From positions 248,001 through 312,000 of the forward strand of contig NZ_LGUI01000001.1 of the NCBI RefSeq assembly GCF_002891295.1: a stretch of 64,000 nucleotides of DNA. Reading direction: 5' to 3'. Made by a program: the position numbers and the translations under genes. Position 1 is the first letter of the stretch. Every line of letters begins with the position of its first letter. Under the pieces are notes generated by a model. It worked only from the letters and a program-made list of their open reading frames with translations, searched no databases and had not been told where the DNA came from. Source of the stretch: Streptomyces eurocidicus. GTDB lineage: Bacteria > Actinomycetota > Actinomycetes > Streptomycetales > Streptomycetaceae. Shown here piece after piece: positions 57,221 to 64,000 of the stretch.

Positions 57221-59256
57221 CGCCGCCGCCGGTCGGCGCGGTCGGGGTGATCGGTGCCGGGGCCGTCGGCCAGAGCGTGGCCATGCTGCTGGCGGCCGGC
57301 GGCTGGTGCGAGTCCGTCCGCGTCGTCTCCCGCACCGGGCTCTCGGCCCAGGCCCTGGTGACCGATCTGGAGGACATGTGCCAGGTCACCGCCTCCTCCG
57401 TCCGGGCGGTCCACGTCACCGACGCCGGACAGCTCGCCTCCTGCGAAGCGGTGGTCGTCTGCCCACGGGGCGATTTCATCAACACTGCCCACACCGACAT
57501 CCGCATGGCCGGCCTGAACCCCAACGCCCCCGTCATCGCCGGCCTCGCGCGGAAGCTGGCCCATTACCAGGGACTCGTGGTCATGGTGACCAACCCCGTC
57601 GACGTCCTCACCCGCCTGTTCGCCGAGGTCTCCGGCTGCCCCCGCGTGTACGGGGTCGGCTCGAACACCGACACCGCCCGCTACCGCCTCACTCTTGCCC
57701 GCCTCCTGGACGTGTCCCCACAAACCGTGGACGGTCACGTGATCGGCGAGCACGGCGACCGGGCCGTGGTGTGCGCGTCGGCCACCCATGTCGGCGGCCT
57801 GCCCGTGCCGGTGCCCTTGCGGCAGGTCCGCGACGAGCTGACCGACCGTCCTCGACGGATCAACGCAGGACTGGGCCGTACCCGCTGCGGTCCAGCCGGG
57901 GCGGTGATCGCTGCCCTCCGCGCGGGCCTGGGCCTGGACGACGCGGTGACGGAGCTGTGCGTCAACCACGAGGGGAGGTGGAGGGGAATTCCGTTGCGCT
58001 TCATCGCCGGGACCCCGACCGTGTGCCTCCCCCGACTGGACGCCGCCGAGGCCCGTCAGCTGATAGCCGCCGACGCCAAGCTCCGTGATGCCTACGAGCC
58101 CCTGGCCCGCCTGTACGTCCCCGCGCAACCCTGGCAGAAGGAGAAAACCGCAGTGCCTCAGACCGCTGTCCGTATCGCCACGGCCGCCCAGGCCGCGACC
58201 GTCACCAGCAACAGCCCGGTGGTCACAGACTGGGCCCTTCGCTACTTCGGCCCCTGGTGGAATGCCATCAGCACCGCCCCGGACGCCGACGCAGCAGTGA
58301 TCGCTGACGTGAGCTCCAACCGGGTCACCGAGATCGCCCAGCGCGTGGGCGACCACTCCCACGAGGGGACCGTCTACGCGAACTCGCGCATGCTCGTCGA
58401 CCGGGACAACGACGGCACCGTGGTCGCCTCCCAGCCCGACGACAAGCTCGTCTACCAGGCCGAGCCCGGCGGGCCCCTGCGGATCTACGGGTGCGAAGAC
58501 GTTCCTGTCGCCCTGGCCGCCGCACGGCTCGCTCGCGAGGTCGTCCGCGGGCAACTCCTGGCGGACGGCTGGTCGATCCTGCACGCCTCCGCCGTCGTCC
58601 GTGACGGGCAGACCGTGCTGACCCTGGGCGACAAGGGCGCCGGGAAGACCACCACCGCCCTTCTCCTGGCCCGTGCCGGCTGGCATCTGCTGGCCAACGA
58701 CCGCGTCTTCATCCGCCGCGAGGACGACCGGCTGCGGGTTCTGCCCTGGCCCTCGGCCGCCGCCATTGGCCTGGGGCTCTTGGACGCCCTCGACTGGTAC
58801 GAGACCGTCCGCGAACGTCTCCGCAACGGCGAACAGCTCCACCCCACCCAGCACCAGAAAGTCACCGACGCCCTCCACTCCGGCAGCCGCACACCCCTGT
58901 GGAACGAGTTCGGCAAGGAGCTCAAGCCCCAGTTCTTCCCCGACCAGCTTCACTCCTGGCTCGGCCTGACCCTGGCCACCGAAGGGCACGCCACCTGCGT
59001 CCTCTTCCCCCGAATCACTCCGGATGCCGAGCTTGCTCTTCTCGACGAGAATCGCGCCGTGGCAGCCGGCGACTTCTTCACCGCGGACACGGAGGACCGC
59101 TACCCCGACATCTTCGGCCTCCTCCCTGCCGACCTCCCTGGAGTTGAGCCTCTGCTCGAACGTCTCGGCGAGCTTCCCTGGCACTCCCTGGCCTTCGGAC
59201 ACGACGTGAAGGCGAACACCGACCTCCTCAAGCGGGTCACAGAGCCGACCGCCTGA
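57217..59256 (+). CDS. Lactate/malate-dehydrogenase-like domain fused to HPr-kinase-like domain
   Basis: 679-aa single frame. Residues 1-312 are an LDH/MDH fold: Rossmann loop GVIGAGAVGQSVAML, NAD-site VTNPVDVLTRLF, GSNTDTARYRLTLA with the catalytic-type Arg, and the proton-relay His in VIGEHGDRAVVC. The specificity loop is unlike LDH or MDH (CPRGDFINTAHTDIRMAG). Residues 313-679 are HprK-like: ILHASAVVRDGQTVLTLGDKGAGKTTTALLLA (P-loop), followed by NDRVFI. At 58136-58143 AGAAGGAG sits 9 bases before GTG 58153, exactly at the domain junction and in frame. The HprK-like part may therefore also be made alone. The GTG at 57217 overlaps the kinase stop. Confidence 0.85.
   Translation: MTPPPVGAVGVIGAGAVGQSVAMLLAAGGWCESVRVVSRTGLSAQALVTDLEDMCQVTASSVRAVHVTDAGQLASCEAVVVCPRGDFINTAHTDIRMAGLNPNAPVIAGLARKLAHYQGLVVMVTNPVDVLTRLFAEVSGCPRVYGVGSNTDTARYRLTLARLLDVSPQTVDGHVIGEHGDRAVVCASATHVGGLPVPVPLRQVRDELTDRPRRINAGLGRTRCGPAGAVIAALRAGLGLDDAVTELCVNHEGRWRGIPLRFIAGTPTVCLPRLDAAEARQLIAADAKLRDAYEPLARLYVPAQPWQKEKTAVPQTAVRIATAAQAATVTSNSPVVTDWALRYFGPWWNAISTAPDADAAVIADVSSNRVTEIAQRVGDHSHEGTVYANSRMLVDRDNDGTVVASQPDDKLVYQAEPGGPLRIYGCEDVPVALAAARLAREVVRGQLLADGWSILHASAVVRDGQTVLTLGDKGAGKTTTALLLARAGWHLLANDRVFIRREDDRLRVLPWPSAAAIGLGLLDALDWYETVRERLRNGEQLHPTQHQKVTDALHSGSRTPLWNEFGKELKPQFFPDQLHSWLGLTLATEGHATCVLFPRITPDAELALLDENRAVAAGDFFTADTEDRYPDIFGLLPADLPGVEPLLERLGELPWHSLAFGHDVKANTDLLKRVTEPTA
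58136..58155 (+). promoter_or_regulatory. Internal ribosome binding site at the domain junction
   Basis: AGAAGGAG (58136-58143), 9-base spacer, then GTG (58153-58155) in frame with the fusion. It encodes QKEKTAVPQTAV within the protein. It marks either a second translation start or the relic of a former gene boundary. Confidence 0.6.
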
Positions 59257-59261
59257 ACCAG

Positions 59262-59311
59262 CGGACATCGGTGGTGGAGGTACCGCACGGTATCTCCACC
59301 ACCGATGTCCG
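59262..59311 (+). terminator. Terminator after the HprK-like gene
   Basis: 24-bp stem CGGACATCGGTGGTGGAGGT / ATCTCCACCACCGATGTCCG (plus flanking ACCG/CGGT pairs), one mismatch, 2-base loop. It starts 6 bases after the stop. Confidence 0.9.
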
Positions 59312-59414
59312 TTATCGATGTCGCCCGCGGCCGTCGGACCTTGTGCCCACCGTTGCGGCCGTAGACCGCGGCGGCACGGTGAACATGGGCGGTATGCCGC
59401 TGACAGGGCTTCGC

Positions 59415-59810
59415 TTACGTGCTGCTGACTGCGTCTGTTCGGCTGAGTGGTGATGCGCCAGTTGAGCACTTCGGCAGGACGCTCGGCAGTGTCGAGCTCT
59501 CGGGGCGGGCGCCGACTTCGCTCAGGAGGTGGCGGAGGTTGTGGCCAGCTGTCTCGGCGCGGGCCAAGGTGGTGGTGAGGGCGACCCACGCCGGGCCGGC
59601 GAGGACGCGGTCGGCGTGGTCGGGGAGGGCCACGCGAAGGTCCTGCTCGAAACGGTTGGCGATTGTGGCGCGTGGAGTGCGGTGGGCGAGATCCGCCAGG
59701 ACGGGTTTGGCGGCTTGCTGGTAGCCCGCCTGGAGGTGGCGGAAGGCTTCCTCGGCTGCTGCCGCCTGCTGCGCGTGCCCGCATTGCTGAGGGTGGCGCC
59801 GGGGGCCCGG
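59415..59810 (-). pseudogene. Remnant of a plasmid-mobilisation-type protein
   Basis: An open minus-strand frame without a start reads QQAAAAEEAFRHLQAGYQ, then DHADRVLAGPAWVALTTTLA and RAETAGHNLRHLLSEVG, and ends at 59415. The pattern of a short helix with PAW and AEAAGHD resembles C-terminal parts of actinobacterial relaxase or mobilisation proteins as I remember them. The match is weak and from memory. The N-terminus is missing, cut at the boundary with the ABC ATPase. Confidence 0.4.
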
Positions 59811-59820
59811 TGTTTTCCCG

Positions 59821-60513
59821 TTACGGCCGGCCCACGCCCGCCATGTCGCGCGCGCGGCCGTCGCGGACGATGACCTCGCGGTCGGAGTAGGCGGCGACGC
59901 GGGCCTCGTGGGTGACGAGGACGACGGCGGCGTGGGTGTCCCGGGCCGCGGCGGTGAGGAGTTCCATCACGCGTTCGCCGTTGAGGGAGTCCAGGGCGCC
60001 GGTCGGTTCGTCGGCGAAGACGACGCGTGGGGTGGTGACGAGGGCGCGGGCGACGGCGACGCGCTGGCCCTGGCCGCCGGAGACCTCGGCGGGGCGCTTG
60101 TCGCGGGCGTCGGCCACCTCCAGGCGCTCCAGCCACTCCATGGCCCGCGCCTCGGCCTTCTTCCGTTTCAGGCCGGCCAGGCGCAGCGGCAGGGCGGTGT
60201 TCTCGACGCAGGTCAGCTCGGGGACGAGGCGGCCGAACTGGAAGACGAAGCCGAACTCCCCCCGGCGCAGCGCGCTGCGCTCGGCGTCGGACATCGCCAG
60301 CAGGTCACGGCCGTCGTAGGTGACCGAGCCGGCGTCGGGGCGCACGATGCCGGCCAGGCAGTGCAGCAGCGTCGACTTGCCGGAGCCGGAGGGGCCCATG
60401 ACGGCGACGACCTCGCCGGGGTGGACGGAGAACTCCGCGCCGTCGAGGGCGGTCGTCGGCCCGTACGCCTTGCGCAGGCCGGTGGCGGCGAGGAGGGAGC
60501 CGGCCGGGGTCAT
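59821..60513 (-). CDS. ABC transporter ATP-binding protein (MacB/LolD type)
   Basis: 230-aa ATPase. Walker A is GPSGSGKSTLLHCLAG, signature is VSGGQGQRVAVARAL, and Walker B is VVFADEPTGALDS, with the H-loop VLVTHEARVA. The Q-loop VFQFGRLVPELT and the MacB-type ALDSLNGERVM fit an FtsX-type exporter. The ATG at 60513 overlaps the PadR stop by 4 bases. The FtsX-like permease expected next on this strand is absent; the remnant at 59.4-59.8 kb is there instead. Confidence 0.92.
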   Translation of the reverse strand: MTPAGSLLAATGLRKAYGPTTALDGAEFSVHPGEVVAVMGPSGSGKSTLLHCLAGIVRPDAGSVTYDGRDLLAMSDAERSALRRGEFGFVFQFGRLVPELTCVENTALPLRLAGLKRKKAEARAMEWLERLEVADARDKRPAEVSGGQGQRVAVARALVTTPRVVFADEPTGALDSLNGERVMELLTAAARDTHAAVVLVTHEARVAAYSDREVIVRDGRARDMAGVGRP

Positions 60514-61034
60514 GGGCGCACCGTCTTCCCGAGCTGGTCGAGGCGGGCGGCCGTGAGTTCCAGCCAGCGCAGATCCGCTTCGAGGTGGAAGAGGGCGTGG
60601 TCGCAGATGAGCTGGTCGGCGAGGTCGCCGGAGCGCTTGCGCTCGGTGAGGCCGCGCATCAGCCGCAGGTGCTCGGAGCGCTGGGCGTCCAGCAGCCCGG
60701 CCGCGTCGCGGCCCGTGAGCAGGGCGAGGACGACCTTGGTGTAGAGGGTCGACTGGAGGTACGGCTCGGGCTTCTCGGGCTGGACCAGCCACCGTTCGAC
60801 GTCCGTGATCCCGGCGTCGGTGATGGCGTAGCGCTTACGGTCCGGGCCTTCGCCCTGCTCGATGCCCTCGACCTCGACCAGGCCGTTCTTCAGCAGTCGC
60901 GACATGGTCGAGTAGACCTGCCCGTAGTGCAGCGGGCGGTCCTGGCCGAAGCGGGCGTCGAAGGCGCGCTTGAGGTCGTAGCCGTGGCGCGGGCCGGTCT
61001 CCAGGAGGCCGAGCAGGGTGTGTCCGATTGACAT
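60510..61034 (-). CDS. PadR-family transcriptional regulator
   Basis: 174-aa regulator with the PadR winged helix (HTLLGLLETGPRHGYDLKRAFD; YGQVYSTMSRLLKNGLVEVEG; KRYAITDAG) and a C-terminal dimerisation helix (VLALLTGRDAAGLLDAQRSEH). It is translationally coupled to the ABC ATPase and very likely represses this operon, de-repressing on binding a substrate of the exporter. Confidence 0.93.
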   Translation of the reverse strand: MSIGHTLLGLLETGPRHGYDLKRAFDARFGQDRPLHYGQVYSTMSRLLKNGLVEVEGIEQGEGPDRKRYAITDAGITDVERWLVQPEKPEPYLQSTLYTKVVLALLTGRDAAGLLDAQRSEHLRLMRGLTERKRSGDLADQLICDHALFHLEADLRWLELTAARLDQLGKTVRP

Positions 61035-61084
61035 GCGGGCAGTCTACAGAGGGGGTATACACGGGATGTATAGGTGAGCGGGCA

Positions 61085-61192
61085 CCGAGGGCCTCGCCAC
61101 CCTCCCTCAGCCGAGGGGCCTCGCCGCCTTCCACTCAGCCGAGGGACCTCGCCGTCCTCCGCTCAGCCGAGCGGCACGCCGCCTCCCCTCAG
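61085..61192. repeat. Four tandem 26-28-base repeats derived from the HAD gene end
   Basis: Units CCGAGG(G)CCTCGCC..CTCAG at 61085-61110, 61111-61138, 61139-61166 and 61167-61192. Each contains CTCAGCCGAG, which is the stop-codon end of the HAD gene (CTCGGCTGAG on its strand). They look like repeated duplications of that gene's 3' end. Confidence 0.75.
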
Positions 61193-61815
61193 CCGAGCGG
61201 CATCCCGAAGATCTCCTCCAGCCCCGCGACCGTCTCCGCCGGCGTCGTGTCCAGGAGTGCCGTCATGCCCAGGGCCCGGGCCGGGTCCAGGTTGCGGGGG
61301 GAGTCATCGACGAACACACAGGTCTCCGCCGGGAGTTCCAGGAGCTCCAGGGCCGTCCCGTAGAGCGCGGGGTCGGGTTTGCGGACGCCGTGCAGGTCGG
61401 AGAGGACCACCGCGTCGAAGCGGATCTCCAGGTCGTAGCCCCGGTACGGGTCGTGGGGCGTGCGGCCGGTGCTGTTGGAGAGGAGGGCCGTCCTGACGCC
61501 CGCGCGGCGGGCGGCGTCGACGGCGGCCAGGAGCGCGGGCTCGGGGCGGAGACCGGCCAGGACGCGGCCGAGCAGGCCCGTGGCGTCGACGCCGAGCAGG
61601 GGCGCCGTGCAGGTGTTCCACTCGGTCTGGGTGATGCGGCCGAGCTCCAGGTCCGCGTAGAGCGCGCGCCCCGCGGGGTCCTTCGTGACGACGTTCGTGA
61701 AGGCGTCGGGCGCCAGCCCCTCGCGCCGGCAGAACGCCTCGGTGGCCTCGCCGACCGGGGTCGTGAGCACCCCGCCGAAATCCACCAGCAGGCCCTGGGG
61801 CCGGGTGCGGGACAT
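61189..61815 (-). CDS. HAD-family hydrolase
   Basis: 208-aa phosphatase-like HAD-IA protein. Motif I is LLVDFGGVLTTPV (second Asp replaced by Gly, as in some HAD-IA groups), motif II LLSNSTG, motif III VRKPDPALY, and motif IV CVFVDDSPRNL. The ATG at 61815 follows AGGAGG. Phosphatase activity is uncertain because of the motif I change. No functional link to neighbours is seen. Confidence 0.9.
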   Translation of the reverse strand: MSRTRPQGLLVDFGGVLTTPVGEATEAFCRREGLAPDAFTNVVTKDPAGRALYADLELGRITQTEWNTCTAPLLGVDATGLLGRVLAGLRPEPALLAAVDAARRAGVRTALLSNSTGRTPHDPYRGYDLEIRFDAVVLSDLHGVRKPDPALYGTALELLELPAETCVFVDDSPRNLDPARALGMTALLDTTPAETVAGLEEIFGMPLG

Positions 61816-62106
61816 GGACGCCTCCTGCGGGACCCTGTGAAAAGACGACGGGCCGGGATCTCTTCCGCCGCCTTCGGTGAATGATGCGGCAGAGCGCCGC
61901 ACCTCCTCCCCGCATTTCCGAATTACCCATGGTTACAAACCGAAGTCGACCGCCTCCGTAGGGCAATTGATCACCTGAAAGCTATACGGACGTAACCGCG
62001 GCTGATTTGATGTGGACGGCTCTTTTCCCCATCCGAATCATCCGGACCATCCGAATCAGGGGTCACCCCCGCATCAGGGCTGCCCCCGTCCCCACAGGGA
62101 GATGCA

Positions 62107-63102
62107 GTGCCGATCGTCCAGCGCGCCGGAATCGCCTCCGCGCTCACCGCCGCCCTCGCGGCAGTCACCCTCACCGCCGTCGCACCTCAGCCGGCGCGGG
62201 CGGCGACAGCGTCCGGCGCCGCCGTACCGGAGTTGAAGGTGCTCACGTACAACACCTTCCTCATGAGCAAGAATCTCTACCCGAATTGGGGCCAGGACCA
62301 CCGCGCCAAGGAGATACCGGCCGCCGGATTCTTCCGTGGCAACGATGTCGTCGTTCTCCAGGAGGCGTTCGACAACGAGGCGTCGGACGCGCTGAAGGCC
62401 GGCGCCGCCGGGCAGTACCCGCACCAGACGCCGGTCGTGGGCCGGAGCAAGGACGGCTGGGACGCCACGAGCGGGAATTACTCCACCACCACGCCGGAGG
62501 ACGGCGGCGTGACGATCCTCAGCAAGTGGCCGATCGTCCGCAAGGAGCAGGTGATCTTCGCGGACGCGTGCGGCTCGGACTGGTGGTCCAACAAGGGCTT
62601 CGCCTATGTGGTGCTGGACGTCAACGGCACCAAGGTCCATCTGGTCGGCACGCACACGCAGTCCACCGACAGCGGCTGCAAGGCGGGCGAGGCGGTGGCG
62701 GACCGCGCCAAGCAGTTCCGGCAGATCGGCGCCTTCCTCGACGCCAAGAAGATCCCGGCGGGCGAGCAGGTCATGCTGGCGGGCGACCTGAACGTGGACT
62801 CCCACAGTGCCGAGTACCCCTCGATGCTCGCCAACGCCGGCCTGGAGCCCGCGAGCACCCGCGACGGGCACCCGTACTCCTTCGACACCAAGGAGAACTC
62901 CATCGCCGCCTACCGCTACCCGACGGACGGCCGCGAGGACCTCGACTACGTCCTCCACCGCAAGGGCCACGCCCGCCCCGCGACCTGGCGGAACACCGTG
63001 GTCAAGGAGGAGTCCGCGCCCTGGACCGTGTCCAGCTGGGGCAAGGACTACACGTACACCGACCTCTCGGACCACTACCCGGTGACCGCCGGTAAGAGCT
63101 GA
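62107..63102 (+). CDS. sph: Secreted sphingomyelin phosphodiesterase (endonuclease/exonuclease/phosphatase fold)
   Basis: 331-aa secreted enzyme. The signal peptide is MPIVQRAGIASALTAALAAV..ARAATA with an Ala-x-Ala cleavage site. The EEP domain (about 40-331) has the Asn of LTYNTFLMSKNLYP, metal Glu in VVLQEAFDNEAS, AGDLNVDSHSAEYP (Asp, Asn) and the terminal catalytic SDHYPVTA. This matches bacterial neutral sphingomyelinases and the Streptomyces Mg-dependent type. GTG at 62107 with GGGAG upstream. Confidence 0.92.
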   Translation: MPIVQRAGIASALTAALAAVTLTAVAPQPARAATASGAAVPELKVLTYNTFLMSKNLYPNWGQDHRAKEIPAAGFFRGNDVVVLQEAFDNEASDALKAGAAGQYPHQTPVVGRSKDGWDATSGNYSTTTPEDGGVTILSKWPIVRKEQVIFADACGSDWWSNKGFAYVVLDVNGTKVHLVGTHTQSTDSGCKAGEAVADRAKQFRQIGAFLDAKKIPAGEQVMLAGDLNVDSHSAEYPSMLANAGLEPASTRDGHPYSFDTKENSIAAYRYPTDGREDLDYVLHRKGHARPATWRNTVVKEESAPWTVSSWGKDYTYTDLSDHYPVTAGKS

Positions 63103-63121
63103 TCAACAGCGCGGGCGCTTA

Positions 63122-63150
63122 CGGTGGGCGGGCGCGGAGCCCGCCCACCG
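63122..63150 (+). terminator. Terminator after the sphingomyelinase gene
   Basis: Perfect 12-bp stem CGGTGGGCGGGC / GCCCGCCCACCG with a 5-base loop, 20 bases past the stop. Confidence 0.8.
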
Positions 63151-63244
63151 GACGCCCGGACCGCACCCCGCCGAGCACCAAGGTTCCGTATCGAGGCACC
63201 GGCCGACTCTGCTGTTCCGTCCCAGGTCATGCTTCAATAGGCGC

Positions 63245-63373
63245 ATGGCCAGCTACCAGAACACCGCGACGGGTCGCACCGACCTTGAGCCCTTCTGGCC
63301 TTCCCGTCAGCATGACGACTTCGACCGAGTGTGTTGCCGCGCGACTTCCGCGCAGGCCCACTCCCCCCGCTGA
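63245..63373 (+). CDS. Possible 42-aa small protein or leader
   Basis: ATG GCC AGC TAC frame of 42 codons (MASYQNTATGRTDLEPFWPS, then a Cys-Cys pair in DRVCCRATS). There is no Shine-Dalgarno; TTCAAT lies about 6 bases before the ATG, which would suit a leaderless transcript. It lies about 100 bases before the winged-helix gene. Support is weak. Confidence 0.3.
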   Translation: MASYQNTATGRTDLEPFWPSRQHDDFDRVCCRATSAQAHSPR

Positions 63374-63473
63374 CCCCACGTCGAAGTCAGCCGCCGGTCA
63401 CCGCACCCGGCCAACGGCCCCGCGCAACGCACGTCCATTCGACGGTCCCTCGCGCGAAAGAGCTGAGCTCTCC

Positions 63474-64000
63474 ATGACGAACCTCCGCACCCTGACCGTG
63501 CCCGCCCCGGCCCCCCAGGAGGCGCCGGCCGGTTCCCCCGCTCCGCACCCCGCCCACCGCCACCGACTCCGCGCCGTGGCCCCGGACGAGGTGCCGCCCG
63601 TCGCCGAGCTGCTGCACTCCGGCGCCGCGACATGGCTGCCCGCGCCGCAGCACACGGTCCCGACGCTGCCGGGCCAGCCGCCGATGATCGGCTATCTGGT
63701 GCTCGTACCGGCCGAGCAGCCGGCCCCCGAGCCCGCCGCCACCGAGGGGGACGCCCTGGTGAGCATCGACCCCGAGCAGCGCACCGCCCGGGTCGCGGGC
63801 CGGCTGCTGGACCTGACGTACCTGGAGTTCGAGCTCCTCGCGCACCTGGTCGCGCACCCCAACCGGGTGCACACCCGCGACCAGCTCGTACAGACCGTCT
63901 GGGGCTACGGTCACGTGGGCGACGGCCGCACCGTGGACGTCCATGTGGCCCGGCTCCGCCGCAAGATGGGCGCCGAGTACCGCGCCTCGATCGTCACCGT
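63474..64000 (+). CDS. Winged-helix (OmpR/PhoB-type) DNA-binding protein, partial
   Basis: Starts MTNLRTLTVPAPAPQEAPAG and runs past the right edge (175 residues present). The N-terminal 95 residues are Pro/Ala-rich with no receiver Asp. The OmpR-type winged helix begins about residue 105 (RVAGRLLDLTYLEFELLAHLV; DQLVQTVWGYGHVGDGRTVDVHVARLRRKM), with the recognition helix intact. It resembles Streptomyces winged-helix proteins without a phospho-receiver. The C-terminus is missing. Confidence 0.87.
   Translation, partial: MTNLRTLTVPAPAPQEAPAGSPAPHPAHRHRLRAVAPDEVPPVAELLHSGAATWLPAPQHTVPTLPGQPPMIGYLVLVPAEQPAPEPAATEGDALVSIDPEQRTARVAGRLLDLTYLEFELLAHLVAHPNRVHTRDQLVQTVWGYGHVGDGRTVDVHVARLRRKMGAEYRASIVT

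Larger units (their letters stand above)
59257..59820. other. Region after the HprK-like gene
   Basis: 564 bases with a strong terminator at the left and a degraded gene remnant on the minus strand filling most of the rest. No intact gene is supported. Confidence 0.5.
63103..63473. other. Intergenic region before the winged-helix gene
   Basis: 371 bases with a terminator at the left and one plausible short ORF, described separately. The rest shows nothing clear. Confidence 0.45.

Noticed and set aside
61085..61192. CRISPR-like array
   Set aside because: The units are contiguous and imperfect with no spacers, no cas genes are near, and each derives from the HAD gene end.

Overview
The window is chromosomal DNA from a high-GC actinomycete, almost certainly a Streptomyces. 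Evidence: strong third-position GC, many GTG starts, the actinobacterial bc1/aa3 respiratory cluster with a diheme QcrC and a small subunit IV, PspA/PspAA, DUF3043 and DUF4191 proteins, and a gene order (trpD - qcr/cta - cob genes - pepA - lpd - sucB - lipB/lipA - glnA) that I recall from the S. coelicolor chromosome around SCO2147 to SCO2198. No tRNA, rRNA, CRISPR array or intact insertion sequence was seen.

Layout. 0-10.2 kb: the 5' part of trpD, then the aerobic electron-transport block on the minus strand (ctaE-qcrC-qcrA-qcrB and ctaC-ctaD-ctaF), with a degenerate receiver protein and a lipoprotein L,D-transpeptidase between. 10.5-17.1 kb: sulfur, Fe-S and NAD genes (cysteine desulfurase fused to TusA, a PfkB kinase, erpA, nadA). 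17.2-20.7 kb: a LuxR-type two-component pair and pspAA/pspA. 20.9-30.9 kb: DUF3043 protein, methyltransferase, HtrA-like protease, and the cobalamin lower-ligand genes cobU, cobT and cobS, interleaved with an MprF-like protein and other membrane proteins. 31-36.1 kb: leucyl aminopeptidase, lpd and sucB. 36.2-50.2 kb: regulators (GntR, WYL, HTH-TPR), oxidoreductases, lipB-lipA, DUF4191 and RDD proteins, and glnA under a clear GlnR box.

From about 50.2 to 59.8 kb the conserved order is broken by an accessory segment. It begins with an AT-richer two-gene STAND module: a small partner overlapping a 912-aa NB-ARC/TPR ATPase. Next come a NUDIX hydrolase and an HTH-TPR regulator on the minus strand. 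Divergent from these is a compact operon: a 61-aa hydrophobic peptide, an APH-like phosphotransferase, and one long frame joining a lactate/malate-dehydrogenase-like domain to an HPr-kinase-like domain. That last operon is the best candidate for an undescribed system. The segment ends in a plasmid-mobilisation-like gene remnant that abuts an ABC ATPase lacking the expected permease.

59.8-64 kb: ABC ATPase with PadR regulator, HAD hydrolase, secreted sphingomyelinase-type phosphodiesterase, and the start of a winged-helix regulator that runs off the window.

Two genes, sucB and cobS, are broken by single-base deletions in C/G-rich runs. Six lie in the Ala/Pro linkers of sucB alone. This looks more like read error than real inactivation. 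Statements about families and about S. coelicolor are from memory; no search was run.
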